64,000 nucleotides of DNA, taken from NCBI RefSeq assembly GCF_900110275.1, contig NZ_FODC01000006.1:186001-250000 (forward strand), in the 5' to 3' direction. Under the pieces are notes generated by a model that was not told where the DNA came from, ran no database searches, and worked only from the letters and a program-made list of their open reading frames with translations. Positions within the stretch are counted from its first letter, which is position 1. Each line of letters starts with the position of its first letter. This document shows, piece by piece, positions 54,319 through 64,000 of the stretch. The position numbers and the translations under genes are program-made. The DNA comes from Duganella sp. CF517. Lineage in GTDB: Bacteria > Pseudomonadota > Gammaproteobacteria > Burkholderiales > Burkholderiaceae_D.

Positions 54319-55251
54319 TCAATATCCTTGGTTGCGGTCGACGATGTCGGCGACGGGTTCGCCCTTTTCGAGCTTGCGGATTTTCTCGGCGATCTGCTGC
54401 ACGCTTTCGCGGCGCAGGGTCAGCGCCGAAATATGCGGCGTGATCGTAATGCGCGGCTCCTGCCAGAACGGGTGCTGCGCCGGCAGCGGCTCGTTGCGGA
54501 ACACGTCCAGCGTGGCGGCGGCGATGTGGCCGGACTTGATCAGCGACAGCAGGTCCGGTTCGGCCAGGTGCGCGCCGCGCGCGACGTTGATGATGAAGGC
54601 GCCGGCCGGCAGTTTGCCCATGTTGGTGCGGTCGACCAGGTTGGACGTCTCCGGCGTCAGCGGCAGCATGCAGACCAGCACCCGGCTGCCGCGCAGGAAG
54701 GTGTCCAGTCCATCGCCGCCGTGGTAGCACTGCACGCCGGGAATGCGCTTTTCACCGCGGCTCCAGCCGCGCAGCGGGAAGCCGAACGGCGCCAGCGCCT
54801 CGAGCACGCGCGTGCCCAGCACGCCCATGCCCAGCACGCCGATAGGGAAATCGCTTTTGACGTGCTGCGGCAGCGGCGCCCACAGGCCGGAGCGTGCCTG
54901 CGCCTCGTATTCGTCGAAGCGGCGGAAGTAGCGCAGCACCGAGTAGGTGACGTATTCGGCCATCTGCACCGCCATGCCGGCGTCGCCGAGGCGGATGATC
55001 GGCACGTCGCGCGGAATGGCGTCGCCGAAGCGCAGCAGCGCGTCGACGCCGGCGCCGGTGTTGAAGATCGCCTTGACCTGCGCCAGTTCCGGCAGCATCG
55101 CTTCGGGCGGCGACCACACCACCGCGTAATCGCAAGGCTGGCTGGTTTCGCCGGCGTGCCAGATTTCGAATTCCGCCTCGGGCAGGAATTTGGTGAAGTC
55201 CTTGATCCACGGCTCGGTCTTGCCGTCGGCCCGGTGTAAAAGAATGCGCAT
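54319..55251 (-). CDS. ghrA: 2-hydroxyacid dehydrogenase (glyoxylate/hydroxypyruvate reductase A type)
   Basis: A 310-residue NAD(P)-dependent D-2-hydroxyacid dehydrogenase. The nucleotide site is GVLGMGVLGTRVLE, the catalytic Arg is in INVARGAHL, and the His is in ITITPHISALT. It fits GhrA, which reduces glyoxylate and hydroxypyruvate. It is wedged between liuD and liuE with gaps of 20 and 2 bases, so it is co-transcribed with leucine degradation. Whether it acts on a pathway by-product is not known. Confidence 0.9.
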   Translation of the reverse strand: MRILLHRADGKTEPWIKDFTKFLPEAEFEIWHAGETSQPCDYAVVWSPPEAMLPELAQVKAIFNTGAGVDALLRFGDAIPRDVPIIRLGDAGMAVQMAEYVTYSVLRYFRRFDEYEAQARSGLWAPLPQHVKSDFPIGVLGMGVLGTRVLEALAPFGFPLRGWSRGEKRIPGVQCYHGGDGLDTFLRGSRVLVCMLPLTPETSNLVDRTNMGKLPAGAFIINVARGAHLAEPDLLSLIKSGHIAAATLDVFRNEPLPAQHPFWQEPRITITPHISALTLRRESVQQIAEKIRKLEKGEPVADIVDRNQGY

Positions 55252-55271
55252 GACGATCTCCTGATCTCTCT

Positions 55272-57311
<2,040 letters not shown>

Positions 57312-57363
57312 TTTTGTCTCTCTCTATTCTTTGTTTTTTAACCCCCGGCCAACCCTGTACCGA

Positions 57364-58413
57364 TTAGCAGCCGCACTTTTCCTTCGGCGCCGATTCCAGC
57401 ACGGCACCACGGGTTTTGAGGCCCAGTTTCGCCAGCAGGTTGCGGTCGTCCTCCGCTTCCGGGTTCTCGGTCGTCAGCAGCTTGTCGCCGTAGAAGATCG
57501 AGTTGGCGCCGGCCATGAAGCACATCGCTTGCACCGCTTCGCCCATCTGGCGGCGGCCGGCCGACAGGCGCACGCGCGCCTTCGGCATCGTGATGCGGGC
57601 GACGGCGATGGTGCGCACGAATTCGAACGGGTCCAGCGGGTCCATGCCGTACAGCGGCGTGCCTTCGACCTGCACCAGGTGGTTGACCGGCACCGATTCC
57701 GGGTACGGGTTCAGATTGGCCAGTTGCGCGATCAGGCCGGCGCGTTGCAGGCGCGTCTCGCCCATGCCGACGATGCCGCCGCAGCAGACCTTCAGGCCCG
57801 CTTCGCGGATGCGGCCCAGCGTGTCCAGGCGGTCCTGGTACTCGCGGGTCGAGATGACGTTGTCGTAGAACTCGGGCGCGGTGTCGAGGTTGTGGTTGTA
57901 GTAATCGAGGCCGGCGTCCTTCAGGCGCTGCGCCTGGCTTTCCTCCAGCATGCCCAGCGTGGCGCAGGTTTCCAGGCCGAGCGCCTTCACTTCGCGCACC
58001 ATCTCCTCGACCTTGTCCATGTCGCGCTCCTTCGGGCTGCGCCAGGCGGCGCCCATGCAGAAGCGGGTGGCGCCGTTGTCCTTGGCCTGGCGGGCGGCGT
58101 CGAGCACCGTGTCGATGTCGAGGATCTTCTTGGCTTCGACGCCGGTGTCGTAGCGCGCCGCCTGCGGGCAGTAGCCGCAGTCTTCCTCGCAGCCGCCGGT
58201 CTTGATCGACAACAGCGTGGCCAGTTCGACGTCGCCGTCCGGGAAGTTGAGGCGGTGCGTTTGCTGGGCCTTGAACATCAAATCGTTGAACGGCAGGTCG
58301 AACAGCGCCATCACGTCTTCCAGCGGCCAGGTCGCCGCCGGCGGCAGGGTGATGGCGGCGGTCGGGCGGTGCAGGGCGACGGTTTTAGGTTCTTGGAGGG
58401 TGGTCAGGGACAT
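57364..58413 (-). CDS. bioB: Biotin synthase
   Basis: A 349-residue radical-SAM enzyme that inserts sulfur into dethiobiotin. The [4Fe-4S] ligands are Cys75, Cys79 and Cys82 in CEEDCGYCPQ; YNHNLDTAPEFY and the [2Fe-2S] Arg region LSAGRRQMG are also present. The N-terminus has a 30-residue extension. It starts 17 bases after the bioD stop, last of bioA-F-D-B. Confidence 0.97.
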   Translation of the reverse strand: MSLTTLQEPKTVALHRPTAAITLPPAATWPLEDVMALFDLPFNDLMFKAQQTHRLNFPDGDVELATLLSIKTGGCEEDCGYCPQAARYDTGVEAKKILDIDTVLDAARQAKDNGATRFCMGAAWRSPKERDMDKVEEMVREVKALGLETCATLGMLEESQAQRLKDAGLDYYNHNLDTAPEFYDNVISTREYQDRLDTLGRIREAGLKVCCGGIVGMGETRLQRAGLIAQLANLNPYPESVPVNHLVQVEGTPLYGMDPLDPFEFVRTIAVARITMPKARVRLSAGRRQMGEAVQAMCFMAGANSIFYGDKLLTTENPEAEDDRNLLAKLGLKTRGAVLESAPKEKCGC

Positions 58414-58430
58414 CGTGTTTCCTTCTTCGT

Positions 58431-59249
58431 TCAAAGTTTGTTCCGGGTTGGCCAGTTGGGCAGCCCGGTAAAATCGATATGGGCGGCGGCCGCCTCCGCG
58501 CTCGGGTGTTCCAGGCGCGGGATGCGTCCCAGCAGCGGCGCGTCGATGCGCTGCGCCAGCGCGGCGACGTTTTCGTCGGCGAAGGCCATGTCGGCCTGGG
58601 TTTCGTTGGCGACCCAGCCGATCACGGTCAGGCCGCGCGCTTCGATCGCCTCGACCGTCAGCAGCGCGTGGCTGATGCAGCCGAGCCGCAGGCCGACCAC
58701 CAGCACCACCGGCAGCGCGAGCTGCTCGGCCAGGTCGGCGGTGTCGAATTCGTCGTTGAGCGGCACGCGGAAGCCGCCCACGCCCTCGACCACCACGGCG
58801 TCGGAGGCGGCGTTGATTTCGACATAGGCGGCCAGGATCGGCACCGCCGAAATGGTGATGCCCTCGAGCGCGGCGGCGATGTGCGGCGCGGCCGGCTCCT
58901 TGAGCAGGAACGGCGTGGTGATGGTCGGCAGCAGGTGGACGTTGCCGGCGGCGGCCAGCTGGTCGCAATCGTCGTTGTGCCACTCGCCGTCGCGCAACTG
59001 GGCGCCGGCGGCCACCGGCTTCATGCCGCAGGCGCGCACGCCGGCATTCACCAGCGCGTGCAGCATCGCCGACGAGACCAGGGTCTTGCCGATTTCGGTG
59101 TCGGTGCCGGTGACGAAGCAGCAAAAGCGCGGCGGCAGGCCATTGGCCAGCACGGCCGGTTGCACCTCGGGCTCCTGCTCCAGTACTTCCTCGACCGCTG
59201 GCGCGTCGGACGGTATGTCGACTGCTATGACGGGATCATCGAGACTCAT
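58431..59249 (-). CDS. bioD: Dethiobiotin synthetase
   Basis: A 272-residue ATP-dependent enzyme that closes the ureido ring of dethiobiotin. The P-loop GTDTEIGKT lies at 48-56, behind an acidic N-terminal extension of about 40 residues that typical BioD lacks. GVGGFRVPL and the C-terminal region are normal. It overlaps bioF by four bases (ATGA). An internal start that would remove the extension is not obvious, so the extension may be real. Confidence 0.94.
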   Translation of the reverse strand: MSLDDPVIAVDIPSDAPAVEEVLEQEPEVQPAVLANGLPPRFCCFVTGTDTEIGKTLVSSAMLHALVNAGVRACGMKPVAAGAQLRDGEWHNDDCDQLAAAGNVHLLPTITTPFLLKEPAAPHIAAALEGITISAVPILAAYVEINAASDAVVVEGVGGFRVPLNDEFDTADLAEQLALPVVLVVGLRLGCISHALLTVEAIEARGLTVIGWVANETQADMAFADENVAALAQRIDAPLLGRIPRLEHPSAEAAAAHIDFTGLPNWPTRNKL

Positions 59250-60454
59250 CTGACGTCCTTTCCGGTGGCATCCAAGTTATTCAGCGCGGTGATTAGCTGC
59301 GCCACTTCCATGCTGCTATGGGCCGCCGACAGCGTCACCCGCAGGCGCGAGGTGCCTGGTGCGACGGTGGGCGGACGGATAGTGCCGACCCACAGCCCCT
59401 GTTCGTACAGGGCCGCGCCGGCGCGCATGGTTTCGGCATTATCGCCGATCAGGATAGGTTGGATCGCCGTCATCGACGGCAAACGCCGCCAGCGATGAAG
59501 TTTGAGCCCAACCTGCCCATCGTCCAATTGTGCCACCAATGCGGCCAGGTGCGCGCGCCGCTTTATGCCTTCCTGGCCCTCGATCAGGTCGATGCTGGTC
59601 AGCAGCGCGTGCGCCAGCGCCGGCGGCGTGGCGGTGGTGAAGATATAGGGCCGGGCCTTCTGGATCAGCGTCTCGATCACCGTCTCGTGGGCGGCGACGA
59701 AGGCGCCGCCGACGCCGGCCGCCTTGCCCAGGGTGCCCATGTAGACCAGGTAGGGCGAGCGCAGCTTGAAATGCTCCAGCGCGCCCCGTCCGTGGTCGCC
59801 CAGGGTGCCGAAGCCGTGGGCGTCGTCGATCACCAGCCAGGCGCCATGTTGTTCGCACAGCGCCAGCAGCGCCGGCAGCGGCGCCAGGTCGCCGTCCATG
59901 CTGAACACGCTGTCCGTCACTACCAGCTTGGTAGCGGCGTTGCTGGCCGCGAGCAGGGCGCCCAGCGCCGCCAGGTCGGCGTGCGGGTAGACGGTGACTT
60001 TCGCGCGCGACAGGCGGGCGCCGTCGATCAGCGAGGCGTGGTTGAGCGACTCGGAGAAGATCTCGGCCTCGCGGTCGCCGGCGGTCAGGCCGGTGATGAT
60101 GGCCAGGTTGGCCATGTAGCCGGTGCAGAAGGTCAGCGCGCGCGCCGATTCAAGGTGGGCGCCGACGAATTCGGCCAGGCGGTCCTCCAGCATGGCGTGG
60201 GCGCGCACATGGCCGCTGATCATGTGCGAGGCGCCGCTGCCGACGCCGTAGATCGCCGCGCCTTCCTGCAGTGCGAGCTTGAGCTTGGGATGGTTGGCCA
60301 GGCCCAGGTAGTCGTTGCTGCAGAACGCCAGCAACTGGCGGCCGTCGACCGAGACGCGGGCGCCGCAGGGCGTGTCGACGGTGCGGCGCTTGCGGATCAG
60401 GCTTTGCTCGTCGAGCGCCCGCAGCTGGCCGGTGAGTGTGTTCAGCAGATCCAT
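59246..60454 (-). CDS. bioF: 8-amino-7-oxononanoate synthase
   Basis: A 402-residue PLP enzyme condensing pimeloyl-ACP with alanine. Conserved features: SNDYLGLANHPKL, VTDSVFSMDGDLAPL, DDAHGFGTLG and the PLP Lys in MGTLGKAAGVGG. It starts two bases after the bioA stop and overlaps bioD by four bases. Confidence 0.97.
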   Translation of the reverse strand: MDLLNTLTGQLRALDEQSLIRKRRTVDTPCGARVSVDGRQLLAFCSNDYLGLANHPKLKLALQEGAAIYGVGSGASHMISGHVRAHAMLEDRLAEFVGAHLESARALTFCTGYMANLAIITGLTAGDREAEIFSESLNHASLIDGARLSRAKVTVYPHADLAALGALLAASNAATKLVVTDSVFSMDGDLAPLPALLALCEQHGAWLVIDDAHGFGTLGDHGRGALEHFKLRSPYLVYMGTLGKAAGVGGAFVAAHETVIETLIQKARPYIFTTATPPALAHALLTSIDLIEGQEGIKRRAHLAALVAQLDDGQVGLKLHRWRRLPSMTAIQPILIGDNAETMRAGAALYEQGLWVGTIRPPTVAPGTSRLRVTLSAAHSSMEVAQLITALNNLDATGKDVR

Positions 60455-60456
60455 CG

Positions 60457-61791
60457 TCAGCCCGCCATCGTTTTGTCGAACACGGCCAGCGTGTTGGCGG
60501 CCAGGCCGTCGATTTCGTCGTCGCTGAGGATATACGGCGGCATCATGTAGACGGTGGCGCCGATCGGGCGCATCAGCAGTTCATGCTCGAGCGCCGTGGC
60601 GAAGAAGCGGCGCGAAAAGTCCGGCGTCGCGCCGATGGCGTCGAAGGCCCAGATCATGCCGCGCTGGCGGAAATTGCGCACCTTCGCGTGCTGCGCCAGC
60701 GGTTGCAGCGCCGCCGTCAGGCGCGCGGCCTTGACCTTGTTGGCCTCGAGGACATCGTCCTCTTCGAAGATTTGCAAGGTCGCCAGCGCGGCGCGGCAGG
60801 CCAGCGGGTTGCCGGTGTACGAGTGCGAATGCAGGAAGCCGCGTGTGACGTCGCTGCTGTAGAAGGCCTGGTAGATGTCGTCGCGCGTCATCACCAGCGA
60901 TAGCGGCAGGTAGCCGCCGCTGATGCCCTTCGACAGGCACAGGAAGTCGGGCCAGACGGCGGCCTGCTCGCAGGCGAAGAAGGTGCCGGTGCGGCCGCAG
61001 CCGACGGCGATTTCGTCGAGGATCAGGTGCACCTGGTGGCGGTCGCACAGTTCGCGCACCAGCTTGAGGTACAGCGGCTCGTGCATCGCCATGCCGGTGG
61101 CGCATTGCACCAGCGGTTCGATGATGATGGCGGCGATCTTGTCGGCCTTTTCGACGAACAGGCGTTCGACGTCGGCGGCGGCGCGGCGCGCCATGTCTTC
61201 GGCGGTTTCGCCGGCGGCGGCGTCGGCGTTGCGGGCGTCCGGCGACATCACCGTCTGCGAGGCGCGCAGCAGCGGCCCGTAGGCGTCCTTGAACAGCGCT
61301 ACGTCGGTGACGGCCAGCGCGCCGATGGTCTCGCCGTGGTAGCTGCCCTTGAGGCAGACGAATTCCTGCTTGCCGGCCTTGCCGTTGTTGCGCCACGAGT
61401 GGAAGCTCATTTTGAGCGCGATTTCCACCGCCGAGGCGCCGTCGCTGGCGTAGAAGCTGTGGCCCAGCGCATGGCCGGTCAGCGCCGACAGTTTTTCCGA
61501 CAGTTCGATCACCGGTTCGTGCGTGAAGCCGGCCAGCATGGCGTGTTCCAGCGTGTCCAGCTGGTCCTTCAGCGCGGCGTTGATGCGCGGGTTGGCGTGG
61601 CCGAACAGGTTGACCCACCAGGAGCTGATCGCGTCCAGGTAGCGGCGGCCTTCATGGTCGTACAGCCAGGCGCCCTTGCCCCGGCTGACCGGGATCAGGG
61701 GGACGGTTTCATGGTGCTGCATCTGCGTGCATGGGTGCCATACGCTGCGCAGGCTGCGCGCCACCCATTCGCTTTGTGTTTTGTCTTGCAA
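60457..61791 (-). CDS. bioA: Adenosylmethionine-8-amino-7-oxononanoate aminotransferase
   Basis: A 444-residue class III PLP aminotransferase forming 7,8-diaminopelargonate. Family marks: HPCTQM, DGHEGR-like YDHEGRRYLDAISSWW, the PLP Asp in LILDEIAVGCGRTG, and the Lys in LCLSKGISGG. No ATG is available at the start; TTG at 61791 has GGAG nine bases upstream. The gene follows liuC by 16 bases, so the bio genes probably read from the liu transcript. Confidence 0.96.
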   Translation of the reverse strand: MQDKTQSEWVARSLRSVWHPCTQMQHHETVPLIPVSRGKGAWLYDHEGRRYLDAISSWWVNLFGHANPRINAALKDQLDTLEHAMLAGFTHEPVIELSEKLSALTGHALGHSFYASDGASAVEIALKMSFHSWRNNGKAGKQEFVCLKGSYHGETIGALAVTDVALFKDAYGPLLRASQTVMSPDARNADAAAGETAEDMARRAAADVERLFVEKADKIAAIIIEPLVQCATGMAMHEPLYLKLVRELCDRHQVHLILDEIAVGCGRTGTFFACEQAAVWPDFLCLSKGISGGYLPLSLVMTRDDIYQAFYSSDVTRGFLHSHSYTGNPLACRAALATLQIFEEDDVLEANKVKAARLTAALQPLAQHAKVRNFRQRGMIWAFDAIGATPDFSRRFFATALEHELLMRPIGATVYMMPPYILSDDEIDGLAANTLAVFDKTMAG

Positions 61792-61807
61792 GGAAACTCC
61801 GATTTCT

Positions 61808-62596
61808 TTAATGCGTCAGCCAGTTCGGCTTGCGCTTTTCCAGGAACGAGGCCACGCCTTCGCGGCCCTGCTCCGATGCGCGGATATGCGCGATGCGCTC
61901 GGCGGTATCGGCCAGCAGCGCGTCGTCGACGGTTTGCCCGACGACGTCGCGCACCAGCGCTTTCGCCTGGCGCACCGCGTTCGGGCTGTTGTTGACCAGC
62001 GCCTTGACGATCTCCGCCACCTTGGCGTCGAGCGCGTCGGAAGCCACCACCTCGTGGGCGAAGCCGATGCGCAGCGCTTCGCGCGCCGGGAAGCGCTCGG
62101 CCGTCAGGAAGTAGCGACGCGACGCGTTCTCGCCCATGGCCTTGATCACGTACGGCGAAATGGTCGCGGGGATCAGGCCCAGTTTCACTTCGCTCAGGCA
62201 GAAGTTGGCCTCGTCGACCGCGACGATGATATCGCAGGCGGCCACCAGGCCCATGCCGCCGGCGTAGCAATCGCCCTGCACCTTGGCCACCACCGGCTTG
62301 GGACACAGGTAGATCGTGCGCAGCATCTCGGCCAGTTGCAGCGCGTCGGCGTGGTTTTCGGCGTGCGTATAGCCCGCCATTTTTTTCATCCAGTTCAAAT
62401 CGGCGCCGGCGCAGAAGGCCGGGCCGTTCGCCGCCAGCACGATGGCGCGCAGGTCGTCGTCGGCGCCCAGCTCGCGGAAGGCGCGCGTGAGTTCGGCGAT
62501 GGTCTCTTCGTTGAAGGCGTTGCGCGTGTCCGGCCGGTTCAGCGTGACGGTGGCGGTTTTTGCTTCGCGTGCGACGCTAAGTGTGTTGAAAGCCAT
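61808..62596 (-). CDS. liuC: Methylglutaconyl-CoA hydratase-type enoyl-CoA hydratase
   Basis: A 262-residue crotonase-fold enzyme: LNRPDTRNAFNEETI, oxyanion-hole segments AANGPAFCAGADLNWM and GDCYAGGMGLVAACDI, and the catalytic Glu region. The position between liuB and liuD supports 3-methylglutaconyl-CoA hydration in leucine degradation over general fatty-acid use. It starts two bases after the upstream hydrolase stop. Confidence 0.92.
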   Translation of the reverse strand: MAFNTLSVAREAKTATVTLNRPDTRNAFNEETIAELTRAFRELGADDDLRAIVLAANGPAFCAGADLNWMKKMAGYTHAENHADALQLAEMLRTIYLCPKPVVAKVQGDCYAGGMGLVAACDIIVAVDEANFCLSEVKLGLIPATISPYVIKAMGENASRRYFLTAERFPAREALRIGFAHEVVASDALDAKVAEIVKALVNNSPNAVRQAKALVRDVVGQTVDDALLADTAERIAHIRASEQGREGVASFLEKRKPNWLTH

Positions 62597-62598
62597 GC

Positions 62599-63549
62599 CT
62601 ACTCCTTGATTGCGTACTTGATTTCGGTCGGCATGCCGACGGATTTGAGAAAGCGCTCGGTCTCCGGCAGCCAGATCGGCACGCCCTCGGCGCTCAACAC
62701 CATCGCGTGCGCGTCCTTCTTGAACGGGCCGAAGGCGACCAATTGCGCCTTGCCGCCGGCGCCGGTGTAGGCCGCGTACAGGTCCTCGGCCAGCTTCGGT
62801 CCGAAGTGGGCGTCGTTGGCGCCGTAGAACCACAGGGTCGGCACCTTGCTGCGCGCGCCGTAGGCCTTGAAGGCGTCGACCAGCGCGCCCTGCCAGTCGC
62901 ACTTGGAGCGGCTGTTGACGCCGCCGGCGAAGTTGATCACGCCGCGCACGCCGCTGATATTGTGGCTGCCAGCGGCGATGGCCGTCAGGCCGCCGTGCGA
63001 CTGGCCGGCCAGCAGCACGCGGGTTTGATCCGCCCATGGCTGCTTCATCACGTATTGCATGGCGAAGAACAGCGAGTTGGCCTGGTCGTCGCCGTTCTTC
63101 TCGGCGCGGCAGTGCGAGTTGACGTAGATGCCGCCCGAGCCGGCGAAACCGAGCCGCATCGGGATCACGACCGCGTAGCCGCGCCGCACGAACTGTTTCG
63201 ACAGCACCACGTAGCGCGCGCGCTCCTGCTGGTGGGCGTCGGCGCCGCCCGATTTACCGTGGTTCATGAACAGCACCGGGAACGGGCCGTTGCCCGGTGG
63301 TTTGAAGATCGTCGTTTGCAGCGTGATCGGGTCGCCGCCGATGGTGGCGGGAACGTCGACCACCTGTTCGCCCATGCGTTTTTCGACCAGCGGCAGCGAC
63401 TGGCCGGGCGCCGTCAGCGGCTGCAGCATCTTCACCTGCGTCGGTTCCTGCGCGCCGGCGCGGCCGCACGCCAGGGCGCACAGCGTGGCGCACAGCCTAG
63501 CGCACAGCGTCGCGGCCAAGCGGTGACGGGGTTGCGGTCGATCGCGCAT
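62599..63549 (-). CDS. Exported dienelactone-hydrolase-like alpha/beta hydrolase
   Basis: A 316-residue secreted protein (signal peptide of about 33 residues, GRAGA-QEP) with an alpha/beta-hydrolase fold: VLFMNHGKSGG, nucleophile LLAGQSHGGLTA, NFAGGVNS, and an acidic FYGANDAHFG with a later His in KKDAHAMV. It resembles dienelactone hydrolases. It lies inside the liu cluster with gaps of eight and two bases to liuB and liuC, an odd place for an exported enzyme. The substrate is unknown. Confidence 0.85.
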   Translation of the reverse strand: MRDRPQPRHRLAATLCARLCATLCALACGRAGAQEPTQVKMLQPLTAPGQSLPLVEKRMGEQVVDVPATIGGDPITLQTTIFKPPGNGPFPVLFMNHGKSGGADAHQQERARYVVLSKQFVRRGYAVVIPMRLGFAGSGGIYVNSHCRAEKNGDDQANSLFFAMQYVMKQPWADQTRVLLAGQSHGGLTAIAAGSHNISGVRGVINFAGGVNSRSKCDWQGALVDAFKAYGARSKVPTLWFYGANDAHFGPKLAEDLYAAYTGAGGKAQLVAFGPFKKDAHAMVLSAEGVPIWLPETERFLKSVGMPTEIKYAIKE

Positions 63550-63557
63550 GGTCGTCG

Positions 63558-64000
63558 TTACATCCTGAAGACACCGAATTTGGTGTCGGGGATTTCGGCG
63601 TTGAGCGCGGCCGACAGGCCCAGGCCCAGCACCATGCGGGTGTCGGCCGGGTCGATGACGCCGTCGTCCCACAGGCGCGCGGTGGCGTAGTACGGGTGGC
63701 CCTGGTGCTCGTACTGGTCCTTGATCGGCTGCTTGAACGCGGCTTCCTCGTCGGCCGACCAGGAGCCGCCCTTGCCCTCGATGCCGTCGCGCTTGACGGT
63801 GGCCAGCACCGACGCGGCCTGGTCGCCGCCCATGACGGAGATGCGCGCGTTGGGCCACATCCACATGAAGCGCGGGGAAAAGGCGCGGCCGCACATGCCG
63901 TAGTTGCCGGCGCCGAAGCTGCCGCCGATGATGACGGTGAACTTGGGCACGGCGGCGGTGGCGACGGCGGTGACCATCTTGGCGCCGTTGCGGGCGATGC
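63558..64000 (-). CDS. liuB: Methylcrotonyl-CoA carboxylase carboxyltransferase beta subunit (3' end only)
   Basis: The C-terminal 147 residues of a carboxyltransferase; the gene continues past the window. Visible are PKFTVIIGGSFGAGNYGMCG and SPRFMWMWPNARISVMGG, both typical of methylcrotonyl-CoA carboxylase beta. It transfers carboxyl from biotin on LiuD to methylcrotonyl-CoA. It is the first liu gene seen in this window. Confidence 0.93.
   Translation of the reverse strand, partial: IARNGAKMVTAVATAAVPKFTVIIGGSFGAGNYGMCGRAFSPRFMWMWPNARISVMGGDQAASVLATVKRDGIEGKGGSWSADEEAAFKQPIKDQYEHQGHPYYATARLWDDGVIDPADTRMVLGLGLSAALNAEIPDTKFGVFRM

Overview
This is a GC-rich bacterial chromosome segment with tightly packed genes. 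It contains no prophage, no CRISPR array and no rRNA operon. Protein types and gene orders (ccoNOQPG-fixH with ccoS/ccoI upstream, the rsmI/lpoA/yraN/SIS/BON block, ybeD-lipB-lipA, a liu leucine-degradation cluster) point to a beta-proteobacterium of the Burkholderiales. An Oxalobacteraceae member such as Massilia, Duganella or Janthinobacterium is most likely, but this is inferred from gene content and not proven. Apart from 51004-51356, which holds a tRNA gene with its promoter and terminator, no gene-free stretch reaches 300 bases.

Region by region. (1) 1-4463: a large hybrid histidine kinase and a secreted alpha/beta hydrolase. (2) 4707-17608: a microaerobic block. An FNR-type regulator faces a long minus-strand run that reads aer-like chemoreceptor, hemN, a SafE-type membrane protein, ccoI, ccoS, ccoN, ccoO, ccoQ, ccoP, ccoG, fixH. 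Two perfect FNR boxes (17595-17608 and 10829-10842) lie where class II FNR promoters for aer-hemN and ccoN should be. They sit inside a 26-base element that is almost identical at both places. (3) 17646-24955: a GGDEF/EAL protein, YiaA and DUF808 membrane proteins, a LysE exporter, a FecR/DUF6600 protein, a structured intergenic segment ending in a terminator, and a CII-like regulator. (4) 25042-27531: a small envelope module (secreted protein, DUF2491, PspA-like). (5) 27621-31303: ybeD, a LysR regulator divergent from a YfcF-like GST, and the lipoate genes lipB and lipA. (6) 31312-32379: a REP-associated tyrosine transposase (RAYT) bracketed by its probable REP repeats; related repeats lie at 5482-5615. 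(7) 32363-35437: a glycosyltransferase and an asparagine-synthase-type amidotransferase. (8) 35529-43262: an uncharacterised cell-envelope module of TonB receptor, DUF4331 protein, lipoprotein, TPR protein and HupE-like membrane protein, divergent from an ECF sigma/anti-sigma pair. (9) 43314-46237: a thioesterase, an exported truncated haemoglobin, DUF3034, cyanase and a TlpA-like thioredoxin. (10) 46321-51249: the dolP/SIS/yraN/lpoA/rsmI cell-envelope block, a TonB-like membrane protein and tRNA-Pro. (11) 51357-53386: a LytS/LytTR two-component pair. (12) 53405-64000: leucine degradation (liuB partial, liuC, liuD, liuE) with a complete bioA-bioF-bioD-bioB operon lodged inside it.

How the parts work together. 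The FNR, cbb3 oxidase, HemN and Aer genes form a low-oxygen respiration, haem and energy-taxis regulon. The bio operon makes the cofactor of the biotin-dependent carboxylase encoded beside it. LipB and LipA act in succession to make lipoate. The least understood parts are the ECF/TonB/DUF4331/HupE module, the RAYT-REP system, the TonB-like protein lacking a TonB C-terminal domain, and the DUF2491/PspA module.
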